In this document: one piece after another, positions 1-6,963 of the stretch
Layout of the letters: each line of letters begins with the position of its first letter
Position numbering within the stretch: the stretch's first letter is position 1
From: JANWHF01 sp036276235
GTDB taxonomy: Bacteria > Planctomycetota > Phycisphaerae > Tepidisphaerales > Tepidisphaeraceae
Length of the DNA stretch: 23,658 bases
Assembly (NCBI GenBank): GCA_036276235.1
Contig: DATBDZ010000302.1
Coordinates: forward strand, 1-23,658
Direction: 5' to 3'
The notes under the pieces: generated by a model
Told to the model about the DNA's origin: nothing
Databases searched by the model: none
What the model saw: the letters and a program-made list of their open reading frames with translations, nothing else
Made by a program: the position numbers and the translations under genes

Positions 1-38
1 CCCCCACCCTAACCCTCCCCCGGAGTACCGGAGGAGGG
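1..38. repeat. GC-rich palindromic repeat, family A, copy 1 (partial)
   Basis: This C-rich block contains the core CCGGAGTACCGGAGGAGGG. Nearly the same sequence recurs at 3171-3211, inverted at 3102-3142 and again inverted at 23634-23658. It is cut by the window edge, so only one arm of the presumed stem-loop is visible. It lies downstream of the antiporter gene. It looks like an interspersed REP/MITE-like element. No transposase is seen. Confidence 0.7.
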
Positions 39-118
39 AACAAGACTCGTCGCCGATATCGTCACGCACGCGCCGATCACGACCCTGCAACGTCACCGCA
101 AGAATCGCGAACGGCGAC

Positions 119-1699
119 CTAATCCGCCGATTCCGCACTCAGCCGGGCTTCATCCAGATCCAGCTCATGCTGAACCTTTCGCAGAACATCATCGCTGATT
201 GTGCCATCATCGCGCAGAAGGATCAGCATCTCCCGCTCGGCGGTCAGTGCCTGGCGGCGGACTTGTTCATCCGAAACACACCGGGCCTCTTCATCTGCGG
301 CGCCGGTCGTCTCATATGCCTCGATGATCTGCAATCTCTCTTTATAGCGGCCACGAATGCGATCGATCATCTCGTCGGTGGCTTCGCCGAGGATCGAGAG
401 GGCCTCGAGCCGCGCCAGGGCGGCGTGAGTTGCCTCGCGGCGGGCGATGGCTTCTTCGCGATCGTCAATGTCATCGCCGCGCAAGCCCAGCAGGCGAATG
501 ACGGCGGGAAGGGTCAACCCCTGGAAAACCAGCGTGCCGAGGATCACGCAGAAGGTGATGAAGAGAATGTAATCGCGCCCGGGAAATCCGTGCGGCAGCG
601 CAAGAGCCGCCGCCAGGGAAACTATTCCGCGCAGGCCTACCCACCCGACAACAAAGACCTGTCGCCCGGGCGGCGTGGAATGGCGCTGGGCGATCTTTTT
701 GAAAATCCGGCGCACCAGAAAAGTCGCTGAGAAAACCCAGCCGAGGCGGACGAGGATTGCCGCCACCGTCACCAGCGCGCCGCCGGCCAAAAGTCCGCCG
801 CGCGTGTGATTCGATTGTTTGAGTGCGCCGACGATGATCGGAAGCTGCAAGCCGATGAGGATGAAGATGACGCCGTTCAGCAGGAAGACCAGCGTTTCCC
901 AGGTTCCATAGAGGCGCAGTCGCTGATTGGGACTAGTGATCCGCGGGATATCGCGGCCGATGAATATTCCTGCCGTCACGACGGCAAGGACCCCGGAGAC
1001 ACCGCACCACTCCGCCGGCAGGTACGCGAAGAAGGGGGTGAGCAATGACAAGGCGCTTTCGACCGCCTGCTCGCGGATTCGCGGGCGCAGCCAGCCAACC
1101 AACCAGCCGACGGCGTATCCGACCACAACACCGCCGGTGCCCACCCAGAGAAATCGTCCTCCCGCCGACCAGATGGAAAACGTCCCCGCGGTCGCCGCCG
1201 CCACGGCAAAGCGATACGCGACCAGGGCCGAAGCATCGTTCACCAGCGATTCGCCCTCAAGGATGGTGATGATGCGTTTGGGAATGCGCATCTGCTGAAG
1301 CACGGCGGTGGCCGCCACGGCATCCGGAGGTGAGACGATCGCCCCCAGCACAAACGCCGCCGGCCAACTCAGCTCCGGCGCCAGGAGCCGCGCGAGCATC
1401 GCCACGACCACCATCGTAAAAAGAACCAATCCGACCGCGAGCATCGAAATGGGCTGCAGATTGCTGCGGAAATCCCGCCAACTCGTCAGCAGCGCCGGAT
1501 AGTAAAGCAGCGGCGGAAGAAACAGCAGAAAGATCAGATCGGGCTGAAGATCAGGCCGCGGCAAATGCGGAATGAACCCCAGCGCCAGCCCGCCCGCAAC
1601 CAGCATGACCGGATAAGGCACGCGAATCCGCGCCGCCAGCCAAACAAACGCCGCGGCGGCGGCGAGCAAGCCGATGATTGTTTCGGTGGCATGGTCCAT
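119..1699 (-). CDS. Na+/H+ antiporter, CPA1 family
   Basis: This 526-aa inner-membrane protein probably exchanges Na+ (or K+) for protons, serving pH and ion homeostasis. The first ~405 residues form a run of hydrophobic segments consistent with 11-13 membrane helices. The family signature SPPDAVA (residues 123-129, with Asp126 as the expected ion-binding aspartate) is followed by EGESLVNDA (148-156), as in bacterial CPA1 exchangers. A hydrophilic, charged C-terminal tail of ~115 residues (from RGDDIDDREE) is predicted cytoplasmic and helical, and may be regulatory. The start at 1699 gives a natural first helix, but no convincing Shine-Dalgarno sequence lies close to it; a GGGAG is about 17 bases upstream. 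The gene stands alone, separated from the next minus-strand gene by a palindrome-bearing gap. The family is clear; the exact cation and partner are not. Confidence 0.92.
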   Translation of the reverse strand: MDHATETIIGLLAAAAAFVWLAARIRVPYPVMLVAGGLALGFIPHLPRPDLQPDLIFLLFLPPLLYYPALLTSWRDFRSNLQPISMLAVGLVLFTMVVVAMLARLLAPELSWPAAFVLGAIVSPPDAVAATAVLQQMRIPKRIITILEGESLVNDASALVAYRFAVAAATAGTFSIWSAGGRFLWVGTGGVVVGYAVGWLVGWLRPRIREQAVESALSLLTPFFAYLPAEWCGVSGVLAVVTAGIFIGRDIPRITSPNQRLRLYGTWETLVFLLNGVIFILIGLQLPIIVGALKQSNHTRGGLLAGGALVTVAAILVRLGWVFSATFLVRRIFKKIAQRHSTPPGRQVFVVGWVGLRGIVSLAAALALPHGFPGRDYILFITFCVILGTLVFQGLTLPAVIRLLGLRGDDIDDREEAIARREATHAALARLEALSILGEATDEMIDRIRGRYKERLQIIEAYETTGAADEEARCVSDEQVRRQALTAEREMLILLRDDGTISDDVLRKVQHELDLDEARLSAESAD

Positions 1700-2027
1700 G
1701 ACAATTCAATGCTCGCTCCCGTTCCTATCCGATAAGCAGCCATACCGCCAACATATCGGCCGGGGCCGATCACGATAAGGTACGGTCTTTTGTGAAACTA
1801 AGTCGCAGCCTGCATTGATGGGCAGATTGAGTTGGTTTGAATTTCCCGCCCCACGCGCACCCCGTCATGCTGAGGTACTCCGAAGCATCTGGCCGACTCA
1901 CGCAAATGGGCCAGATGCTTCGGAGTACCTCAGCATGACGGTTATTCTGATCTGACCGGATTTCCCCACCGCACGTCGCCACAAATGAAAGTTACACCCT
2001 GCGACGGCAAGCCCGGCGTGCTCGGGC
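1700..2027. other. Intergenic gap of 328 bases with a palindromic repeat
   Basis: No credible gene is seen here. The gap contains the long family B palindrome (1863-1940) and, at its right end, a short stem-loop at the isomerase stop codon. The rest (1700-1860) probably holds the antiporter promoter, but no clear -35/-10 pair was recognised. Confidence 0.6.
1863..1940. repeat. Long perfect inverted repeat, family B, copy 1
   Basis: Two 32-base arms (1863-1894 and 1909-1940) are exact reverse complements around a 14-base loop. The arms contain GGTACTCCGAAGCATCTGG. A second copy with the same arm sequence but a different loop lies at 14471-14553. Identical arms with unrelated loops indicate a mobile or gene-conversion-maintained palindromic element rather than a gene-specific terminator. 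Confidence 0.93.
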
Positions 2028-2028
2028 T
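2010..2028 (-). terminator. Possible stem-loop at the isomerase stop codon
   Basis: AGCCCG and CGGGCT pair around a 7-base loop, and the stem overlaps the stop codon of the minus-strand isomerase gene. There is no T-run after it on the minus strand, so intrinsic termination is doubtful. Confidence 0.3.
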
Positions 2029-2990
2029 CACGCAAGGCTCTTCTTCACAACCTCGCGCATCTTTTCGATGCCCGTCTTCGCGACCTTCTCAGGATTCTCT
2101 TTCCAGTAGTCGCGATTAAACAGTTCAAGGGAGAGATAACCGCGGAAGCCGCTGTCGCGAAGGTCGGGGAGGATTTGCTTGAAGGGGGCGACGCCGTCGC
2201 CGGGGTAGACGCGATGCGCATCCGTGATGTGTGCGCGATCGGGCGAGGCGGGAAAATCGTTCATGTGGATGACGTGCAGATTCGCGCCATTGATCTGGCG
2301 AAGGCTCGTGTAGTCGGTGCCGCCTTTGTGCAGGTGATAGATGTCAAGCAGCATGCTCGCATCCGGTCGGGCTGATTCGATGGCGACGAACGCCACATCG
2401 GCCAGACGATTGAGACACTTGGAGTGTCCCCACAATTCCAGCAGCGGATGCACGCCGGTCTTCTCGCCCAACTCCAGCAACGCGCGATAGCGCTCGGCGG
2501 CCTTATGGAGATCGAGATTGGCGTTGTCAGTTGCGCCCATCGGCGGAGCCGCGATGTGCTTGGCGCCGATCTGGGCGACGGTGTCCATGTCGCGCTTCAT
2601 CTGCTCGAAGCCGGCGGCTCGCCGCGTGTCGTCATCGACGACCCAGTTGGCGAAGGCGATCGCATCCTCAACCGTGATTCCGGCATCGCTCAAACGCTTC
2701 GCCAGGTCGTTGAGCGAATTTCCCTTTTTTACATATGCATCAATATCGCGAACCCAAGGCTCGATCGCGTGATAACCCGCCTTCGAGGCGACGGTAATCT
2801 GCTCGACGATGCTCAGATTTGCGCCGCTGATTGTGCTGGTATTGAGGCAGTAGCCGAACGGTTCGTCGGCGGGGCGGTTGGATTGCTCGGCGGCTTTCAC
2901 GGTGGAAGCCATCGTCGCGCTGAGCGTCGCCGACGTCAAAGCTATTGTCGCCGATCCAAGAAGCTGACGCCGCGAATGGGTGCTGGGCAT
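2028..2990 (-). CDS. Tat-exported sugar phosphate isomerase/epimerase-like TIM-barrel protein
   Basis: This is a 320-aa xylose-isomerase-like TIM-barrel (AP_endonuc_2/YcjR-type) protein. Such proteins usually isomerise or epimerise sugars, or act on keto-sugars, using a divalent metal. The N-terminus carries a twin-arginine motif, SRRQLLG (residues 6-12), followed by an Ala/Thr-rich hydrophobic stretch, so export by Tat is predicted. Candidate metal ligands follow the family pattern: Glu in LLELWGH, Asp/His in LLDIYHLH, His in HVIHMND and Glu in YLSLELFN near the C-terminus. The start at 2990 is preferred over the ATG at 2999 because AGGA lies 8 bases upstream of it. Exported members of this family are abundant in planctomycetes and often sit near carbohydrate genes, as here. 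The substrate cannot be told from the sequence. Confidence 0.85.
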   Translation of the reverse strand: MPSTHSRRQLLGSATIALTSATLSATMASTVKAAEQSNRPADEPFGYCLNTSTISGANLSIVEQITVASKAGYHAIEPWVRDIDAYVKKGNSLNDLAKRLSDAGITVEDAIAFANWVVDDDTRRAAGFEQMKRDMDTVAQIGAKHIAAPPMGATDNANLDLHKAAERYRALLELGEKTGVHPLLELWGHSKCLNRLADVAFVAIESARPDASMLLDIYHLHKGGTDYTSLRQINGANLHVIHMNDFPASPDRAHITDAHRVYPGDGVAPFKQILPDLRDSGFRGYLSLELFNRDYWKENPEKVAKTGIEKMREVVKKSLA

Positions 2991-3101
2991 TGTTTCCATC
3001 CTGTTTTGGTGGTTTCTTTAAGGGTAGCAGCCGGGCTTGAGCGCCGCTAGAGTTGGATGGGACGCGCGTTGGAAATGCGCGACGTCCGCGCGACCGTTTT
3101 T

Positions 3102-3211
3102 CTCCCTCCTCCGGTACTCCGGGGGAGGGCAGGGGTGGGGGCTGTACGAGACGCGCGTGCTGCGCGAACCGCCCCCACCCTAACCCTCCCCCGGGGTACC
3201 GGAGGAGGGGA
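3102..3211. repeat. Large GC-rich stem-loop, family A, copies 2 and 3 facing each other
   Basis: Arm one (about 3102-3142, CTCCCTCCTCCGGTACTCCG and onward) is the near reverse complement of arm two (about 3171-3211), around a 28-base central segment. Each arm matches the family A blocks at the two window edges. A complete element therefore appears to be an inverted pair of ~40 bp. It lies between the divergent isomerase and DUF488 genes. Confidence 0.88.
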
Positions 3212-3255
3212 TAAGATTCGTCGCAGGCATCTCACCGGCGACTTGGAACCAACCG

Positions 3256-3636
3256 ATGCCCCTCAAGACCAAACGTTGGAATGATCCGCAGGAACCGGAC
3301 GATGGCTTTCGGCTGCTGATCACGCGCTATCGCCCGCGCGGCGTAAGCAAGGCGGACGAAACCTGGAACGAGTGGCGGCCGGCACTTGGCCCGTCGCGCG
3401 AGCTTCATGCCGCCGTCTACACCGACAAAGCGTCGCCGATTGACTGGAACAGCTATCGACGGCGTTATCTGCAAGAGCAGTCGAAGAATAAGCCGATCAT
3501 CGCGGAACTCGCGGGCCGAGTGAAATCGGGCGAAACCATCACGCTGCTCTGCTCGTCCGCCTGCGTGCGCGAGAGCCGCTGTCATCGGTCGATTCTTCGC
3601 GAGCTGATCGAAGCGGAGATGGAGAAGGGCCAATGA
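3256..3636 (+). CDS. DUF488 family protein
   Basis: This small cytosolic protein of 126 aa resembles the DUF488 family. The central segment around WNEWRP and the later WNSYRRRYLQE match the conserved W-x(n)-F/Y-x-x-x-Y pattern. The C-terminal half contains LLCSSACVRESRCHR, which resembles the LLC-x(n)-CHR signature of the family. The biochemical function is not established. The ATG at 3256 has only a weak GGA upstream. Its stop codon overlaps the start of the alginate-lyase-family gene in an ATGA arrangement, which implies translational coupling. That pairing is unusual, since the downstream product is secreted and this one has no signal sequence. Confidence 0.75.
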   Translation: MPLKTKRWNDPQEPDDGFRLLITRYRPRGVSKADETWNEWRPALGPSRELHAAVYTDKASPIDWNSYRRRYLQEQSKNKPIIAELAGRVKSGETITLLCSSACVRESRCHRSILRELIEAEMEKGQ

Positions 3637-4811
3637 AGCTTGCGAAACTTTTTTCAATCTACCTCGCACTGATTGGCCTGACGACGATTTGCCGCGCGGC
3701 GGAAATTCATCTGGATGTTGTGCAGCTTGATCGCGATCGGGTTTTGAAAGCGGCCGATCAATTTCTAAACGAGGCGCCAATCACGATCACCTCGTTCCGC
3801 GCCGATCGCAGCGCCGGTGGCGTCCATGATTTCTTCTCCGAAGGCGACTACTGGTGGCCTGATCCTGCCAATCCGAATGGCCCCTACATCCAGCGCGATG
3901 GGATGACCAACCCGGATAATTTTGTGGAGCATCGCCAGGCGCTATTCCGCATGTGCATTCAGGTGCCGGCGCTTACGGCGGCATTCAAAATTACTAGCGA
4001 CACAAAATACGCGCGGCATGCCGTCGCCCATCTGCGCGCCTGGTTCATCGATGAGCCGACACGGATGAATGCGAATCTCCAATATGCGCAGGCGATCAAA
4101 GGAATCACAACCGGCCGCGGCATCGGCATCATCGACACAATTCATCTGATCGAAGTGGCGCGAAGCGTTGCGCTGCTCGAGCGAGCCGGCGCGCTGTCGG
4201 CCGATGATGCGACGAAAATCAAGAAATGGTTTGCCGACTATCTGCAGTGGATGACCACGAGCAAAAATGGTCAGGACGAAAGGAAGGCCGTCAATAACCA
4301 CGGCACCTGCTGGATAATGCAGGCGGCGGCGTTCGCGATGCTCGTCAGCGATGAGCCAAAGCTCGCCGAATATCGCAAGCGATTCAAGGAAGTTTTGCTG
4401 CCCAATCAGCTTGCCGCCGACGGCAGCTTTCCGCAAGAGCTTCGGCGGACCAAGCCTTATAGCTACAGCCTCTTCAATCTCGATGCGATGGCGACGATCT
4501 GCCAGATTCTTTCCACGCCTGCCGACGACCTCTGGACTTACTCGACGCCTGAAGGAAAGAACATGAAGCAGGCAATTGAGTTCATGTATCCATTCATCGC
4601 GGACAAGTCGAAGTGGCCGCAGAAGCCGGATGTGATGTTTTGGGAGCAGTGGCCGGTGAGATCGCCGTCGTTGCTGTTTGCGGGTTTGGCTTACCACGAG
4701 CGAAAGTATGTGGAGCTTTGGCAGAAGCTGGAAGCCAATTCGACGAACGAAGAAGTGCTGAGGAATCTGCCGGTGCGCCAGCCGGTATTGTGGGTCGAGC
4801 ACGGGCAATGA
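3633..4811 (+). CDS. Secreted alginate lyase family protein (PF05426-like)
   Basis: A 392-aa protein with a Sec signal peptide (MKLAKLFSIYLALIGLTTICRA, cleavage near residue 22). The mature part resembles the alginate lyase superfamily (PF05426), whose members break uronic-acid-containing chains by beta-elimination. Recognisable blocks are GGVHDFFSEGDYWWPDP (62-78), NNHGTCW (221-227), which supplies the expected catalytic Asn/His pair, and RTKPYSYSLFNLDAM (272-286), with candidate catalytic tyrosines. The fold is expected to be an alpha/alpha toroid in the periplasm. It overlaps the DUF488 gene by four bases and converges on a GH79-like gene. The true substrate (alginate, glucuronan or another polyuronate) cannot be decided from sequence alone; PL38-type activity is one possibility. 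Confidence 0.87.
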   Translation: MKLAKLFSIYLALIGLTTICRAAEIHLDVVQLDRDRVLKAADQFLNEAPITITSFRADRSAGGVHDFFSEGDYWWPDPANPNGPYIQRDGMTNPDNFVEHRQALFRMCIQVPALTAAFKITSDTKYARHAVAHLRAWFIDEPTRMNANLQYAQAIKGITTGRGIGIIDTIHLIEVARSVALLERAGALSADDATKIKKWFADYLQWMTTSKNGQDERKAVNNHGTCWIMQAAAFAMLVSDEPKLAEYRKRFKEVLLPNQLAADGSFPQELRRTKPYSYSLFNLDAMATICQILSTPADDLWTYSTPEGKNMKQAIEFMYPFIADKSKWPQKPDVMFWEQWPVRSPSLLFAGLAYHERKYVELWQKLEANSTNEEVLRNLPVRQPVLWVEHGQ

Positions 4812-4864
4812 ATATCAGCAACGTAGGGCGGGATAAATCCCGCCCTACATTGCTGATGCTCATT
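4807..4864. terminator. Symmetrical stem-loop between convergent genes
   Basis: An inverted repeat with a strong inner stem (GTAGGGCGGGAT with ATCCCGCCCTAC) runs from 4814 to 4857 with a single mismatch. Outer AATGA/TCATT matches extend it to 4807-4864, taking in both stop codons (4809-4811 plus strand, 4860-4862 minus strand). It is placed to end transcription from both sides, though it lacks strong T-runs. The inner part resembles a common interspersed repeat, so it may be a repeat recruited as a terminator. Confidence 0.6.
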
Positions 4865-6278
4865 TGGACAGCTTCAACACGATCGCGCTGGCGTGTGGGA
4901 CTATTGGGTTGGCGCTATCGGCGGAAAAAGCGATGACCTCGGCGAGCCCCGAATTCCAACTGCCATTTTCAGCGACGACTGCATTGGCAAAGCGCACGCC
5001 GTCCTTTGCTTCGATTGAGGGCGCGGTCAAGCGATGGGCTTCGATACGGTTCACGCCGGCCGGCATGGCGAGTTCGATCGCGGCGTCGCGGGTGAGATCT
5101 TTGTTGATCACGGTGACGAAGATGGCTCCATCTGTTGCCTTCGTAGCATACGCCGTCAGATTCAAATTAGTCTTCTCGATCGTTGCCTTGATAAGCTGTC
5201 CATGGCCCGCCATCGCGAAAACAAGCATTCCGTAATATTCCGGCCGCGCGGAGCAATCGCCGTTGGCGTCGTGGATGATCGGCGAATAGTGGCTGATGAA
5301 GCCAAGCTGATTGATGTCGGTTTCCATGTTCACGCCACTGCATCCGTGGGCGGCCAGATTGAACATGTAATCGAGGCACCAGAGGGCCGAGGCGTAGGTG
5401 TTGCTGACGCCGTCTTTTCCGCCGCCGAAGAAAGAATTGACTTCGTTGATGCGATAATCCAGATGACGATCGGCAGTGAGCTTGTGCAGGGCGATGAGGC
5501 GCGCATCGAAAGCCTCATCGCGCGCCAGCAGATGCTCGATCGTCGCATCGGCATTGCGCGCGCTGGTGCGGTAATAGTGATGGGTCGCAAGCCTCATGTC
5601 CGCCGACTCGGCGGCAACGAATTTCTCCACGAACGGCAGGCTGCTCGCCGAATCCGGGCCGGAAAACGCCGCGCGGGGAAGACGAGCGCGAATCGCAGCT
5701 TTGTACTCCAGATAGGCGGCATGGTACGCGTCGAAGTCCTTTGAGAATTTGCGCATCAAATCGACTTCATTGCCGATCTCGAAAGAGTGCAGCTGTGTTC
5801 CCAAGGCCGCGTCCACCGCTATTGCTTCCTCGACGGCTTCCTCCTTGCTGCCCGTTCCGAGGTTCAGGCCCCACATAACCTTCCAGCCGGTTGCGCGGGA
5901 AAAATCGGCAAGGTCGGTCAAGCTCGTCTGATTGATGATGGTTACTTCCCGCTCGGTTTTGGCAGCCGCAGTTCCGTTCGCGACAAACCGCGTGTGATCC
6001 GAGACGTTCCCGCCAATGCGGATCAGGCCCTGGCGGCCAAGATTGCCGTAAAGGCGGATCATCTGCGCGTTCTTGGCCGCGAAGAAGCTCGGTTGGGCAA
6101 CAGCCGAAGTCTCATAGCCGAAGCCGACAAAGTCGTCGGGGACTTTGCCGATGACTGCCGCCGGATCGATCTGGATCTTCACAAAGCGCGGCGGTTCCTG
6201 GGCAATGGCAAATGAAACTGGAATTGCCAGAACTGCGATTCCTACAATGTACAAAGCGAGGCCGGCGATGCGGTGCAT
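4860..6278 (-). CDS. Secreted GH79-like glycoside hydrolase (heparanase/beta-glucuronidase type)
   Basis: A 472-aa clan GH-A glycosidase with a signal peptide (hydrophobic core around residues 5-26, cleavage near AIAQ). The (beta/alpha)8 barrel carries the two expected glutamates: the acid/base in FEIGNEVD (Glu171) and the nucleophile in YRINEVNSFFGGG (Glu279). This layout matches GH79 enzymes, which remove glucuronic acid residues from polysaccharides and proteoglycans. LIRIGGNVSD (85-94) is the usual strand after beta-1. A C-terminal beta-sandwich domain (~residues 370-472) completes the family architecture. The start at 6278 is preferred over the upstream ATG at 6338 because AGGAG lies 8 bases before it and the signal peptide then begins correctly. 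Convergence with a polyuronate-lyase-like gene suggests shared uronic-acid polysaccharide degradation. The exact linkage is unknown. Confidence 0.85.
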   Translation of the reverse strand: MHRIAGLALYIVGIAVLAIPVSFAIAQEPPRFVKIQIDPAAVIGKVPDDFVGFGYETSAVAQPSFFAAKNAQMIRLYGNLGRQGLIRIGGNVSDHTRFVANGTAAAKTEREVTIINQTSLTDLADFSRATGWKVMWGLNLGTGSKEEAVEEAIAVDAALGTQLHSFEIGNEVDLMRKFSKDFDAYHAAYLEYKAAIRARLPRAAFSGPDSASSLPFVEKFVAAESADMRLATHHYYRTSARNADATIEHLLARDEAFDARLIALHKLTADRHLDYRINEVNSFFGGGKDGVSNTYASALWCLDYMFNLAAHGCSGVNMETDINQLGFISHYSPIIHDANGDCSARPEYYGMLVFAMAGHGQLIKATIEKTNLNLTAYATKATDGAIFVTVINKDLTRDAAIELAMPAGVNRIEAHRLTAPSIEAKDGVRFANAVVAENGSWNSGLAEVIAFSADSANPIVPHASAIVLKLSK

Positions 6279-6340
6279 GGTTTTCGCTCCTGCAACTATG
6301 AAAGATTCAACGTGTCGGAATAAATTTGCATAAATCATAG

Positions 6341-6367
6341 TTGACTTATGTGAATCTGTACGATAAT
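6341..6367 (+). promoter_or_regulatory. Candidate sigma70-type promoter for the 44-aa small gene
   Basis: TTGACT (6341-6346) and GATAAT (6362-6367) resemble -35 and -10 boxes, but are separated by 15 bases, which is short. The segment is clearly AT-richer than its surroundings. Transcription would begin about 35 bases before the small ORF at 6409. The same AT-rich divergent region must also hold the GH79 promoter on the other strand. Confidence 0.45.
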
Positions 6368-6408
6368 GATATTGAATCGCGTCAAGTGACGCCTCGTAAG
6401 GAACAGCA

Positions 6409-6543
6409 ATGGTATTCGTCGCCCCAGAATCCGCAATGACCCCGACCGCCGGCCAAGCCGTGCGGAGCGGTTATGGATTCAATGGCGCCGCGACGCAAGG
6501 GACCGCCCAACAGGGCAATTCCAAGCGCGCCGGTCCGGGATGA
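6409..6543 (+). CDS. Small protein of 44 aa, unknown function
   Basis: The ORF starts with ATG preceded by AAGGA at a 7-9 base spacing and ends with TGA. It is followed 22 bases later by a strong intrinsic terminator, and a candidate promoter lies upstream. The protein begins MVFVAPESAMTPTAGQ and is rich in Gly, Ala, Gln and Thr, with a basic end (SKRAGPG). It has no membrane segment or cysteine and is probably disordered. Codon third positions are GC-rich, like those of the neighbours. The combination of promoter, ribosome binding site, ORF and terminator supports a real transcription unit, although the RNA itself could be the functional product. I do not recognise the family. It lies directly upstream of the tRNA array. 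Confidence 0.55.
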   Translation: MVFVAPESAMTPTAGQAVRSGYGFNGAATQGTAQQGNSKRAGPG

Positions 6544-6565
6544 CGAGCTTTACGTCTTAAGTGCG

Positions 6566-6601
6566 AAAGCCCCGAAACCCGGCCGGTTTCGGGGCTTTTT
6601 T
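6566..6601 (+). terminator. Strong intrinsic terminator after the 44-aa gene
   Basis: AAAGCCCCGAAACC (6566-6579) pairs perfectly with GGTTTCGGGGCTTT (6585-6598) around a 5-base loop, and the stem runs into six consecutive Ts (6596-6601). It separates the small gene from the tRNA array, so the array needs its own promoter downstream. Confidence 0.93.
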
Positions 6602-6612
6602 GTTGGAGTTTT

Positions 6613-6684
6613 GTCATTTGTCAATGGTCATCTGTCATTGGCCCGGAGAGCGTGCGCGCTCCGAAATGACCCGTGACAAATGAC
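6613..6684. repeat. Imperfect palindrome just upstream of the tRNA array
   Basis: GTCATTTGTCA (6613-6623) and TGACAAATGAC (6674-6684) are exact reverse complements. Inside them CGGAG-AGCG and CGCTCCG pair to form an inner hairpin. It looks like another REP/MITE-type element. It ends 10 bases before the first tRNA. Confidence 0.75.
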
Positions 6685-6694
6685 CGAGGACACC

Positions 6695-6765
6695 GCCCGA
6701 TTGGTGAAGCGGAATCATGCGTCTCTTCCAAAGATGCGTCGCCGGTTCAAGTCCGGCATCGGGCT
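6695..6765 (+). tRNA. tRNA-Gly (anticodon UCC)
   Basis: A full cloverleaf folds. The acceptor GCCCGAT/ATCGGGC has 7 bp, the D stem is GTGA/TCAT with a 7-base loop containing GG, the anticodon stem is CGTCT/AGATG with loop CTTCCAA, and the T arm is GCCGG-TTCAAGT-CCGGC. The anticodon is TCC and the discriminator base is T, as usual for bacterial tRNA-Gly. The 3' CCA is not encoded. It is closely similar to the next tRNA, suggesting duplication. Confidence 0.93.
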
Positions 6766-6793
6766 CTATGGCCGCAGGTGAAAATGAAATTTC

Positions 6794-6864
6794 GCTCGAT
6801 TGGTGAAGTGGCATCACGCGATCTTGCCATGATCGCATCGCAGGTTCGATCCCTGCATCGGGCA
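6794..6864 (+). tRNA. tRNA-Gly (anticodon GCC)
   Basis: Acceptor GCTCGAT/ATCGGGC (one G-T pair), D stem GTGA/TCAC, anticodon stem CGATC/GATCG with loop TTGCCAT, and T arm GCAGG-TTCGATC-CCTGC. The anticodon is GCC. The discriminator is A rather than the T common in tRNA-Gly. CCA is not encoded. It shares the D-arm layout and both acceptor ends with the preceding tRNA-Gly. Confidence 0.92.
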
Positions 6865-6870
6865 GTTTAC

Positions 6871-6941
6871 GGGGTCATCGTCCAATGGGAGGACACGACG
6901 CTTGCACCGTCGTTATCCCGGTTCAAGTCCGGGTGAGTCCA
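6871..6941 (+). tRNA. tRNA-Ala (anticodon UGC), with an acceptor mismatch
   Basis: D stem GTCC/GGAC, anticodon stem CGACG/CGTCG with loop CTTGCAC (anticodon TGC), and T arm CCCGG-TTCAAGT-CCGGG. The acceptor GGGGTCA/TGAGTCC pairs except for G4 against G69. It keeps the G3-U70 wobble that marks alanine tRNAs. It begins six bases after tRNA-Gly(GCC), so the two are certainly processed from one transcript. Its discriminator A is the first base of a 20-base palindrome. CCA is not encoded. Confidence 0.88.
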
Positions 6942-6960
6942 ATTTTGCCTAGGCAAAATT
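6941..6960 (+). repeat. Perfect 20-base palindrome at the tRNA-Ala 3' end
   Basis: AATTTTGCCTAGGCAAAATT is its own reverse complement and begins at the discriminator base of tRNA-Ala. A related hairpin (CAAATCTTGC and GCAAGATTTG) occupies the same position at the end of tRNA-Gln(CUG). It may be a processing signal or a weak terminator. No U-run follows. Confidence 0.8.
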
Positions 6961-6963
6961 AGA

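Noticed and set aside
6473..6676. 67-codon plus-strand frame beginning inside the 44-aa gene
   Set aside because: It reads through the strong intrinsic terminator and into a palindrome, and lacks a ribosome binding site.
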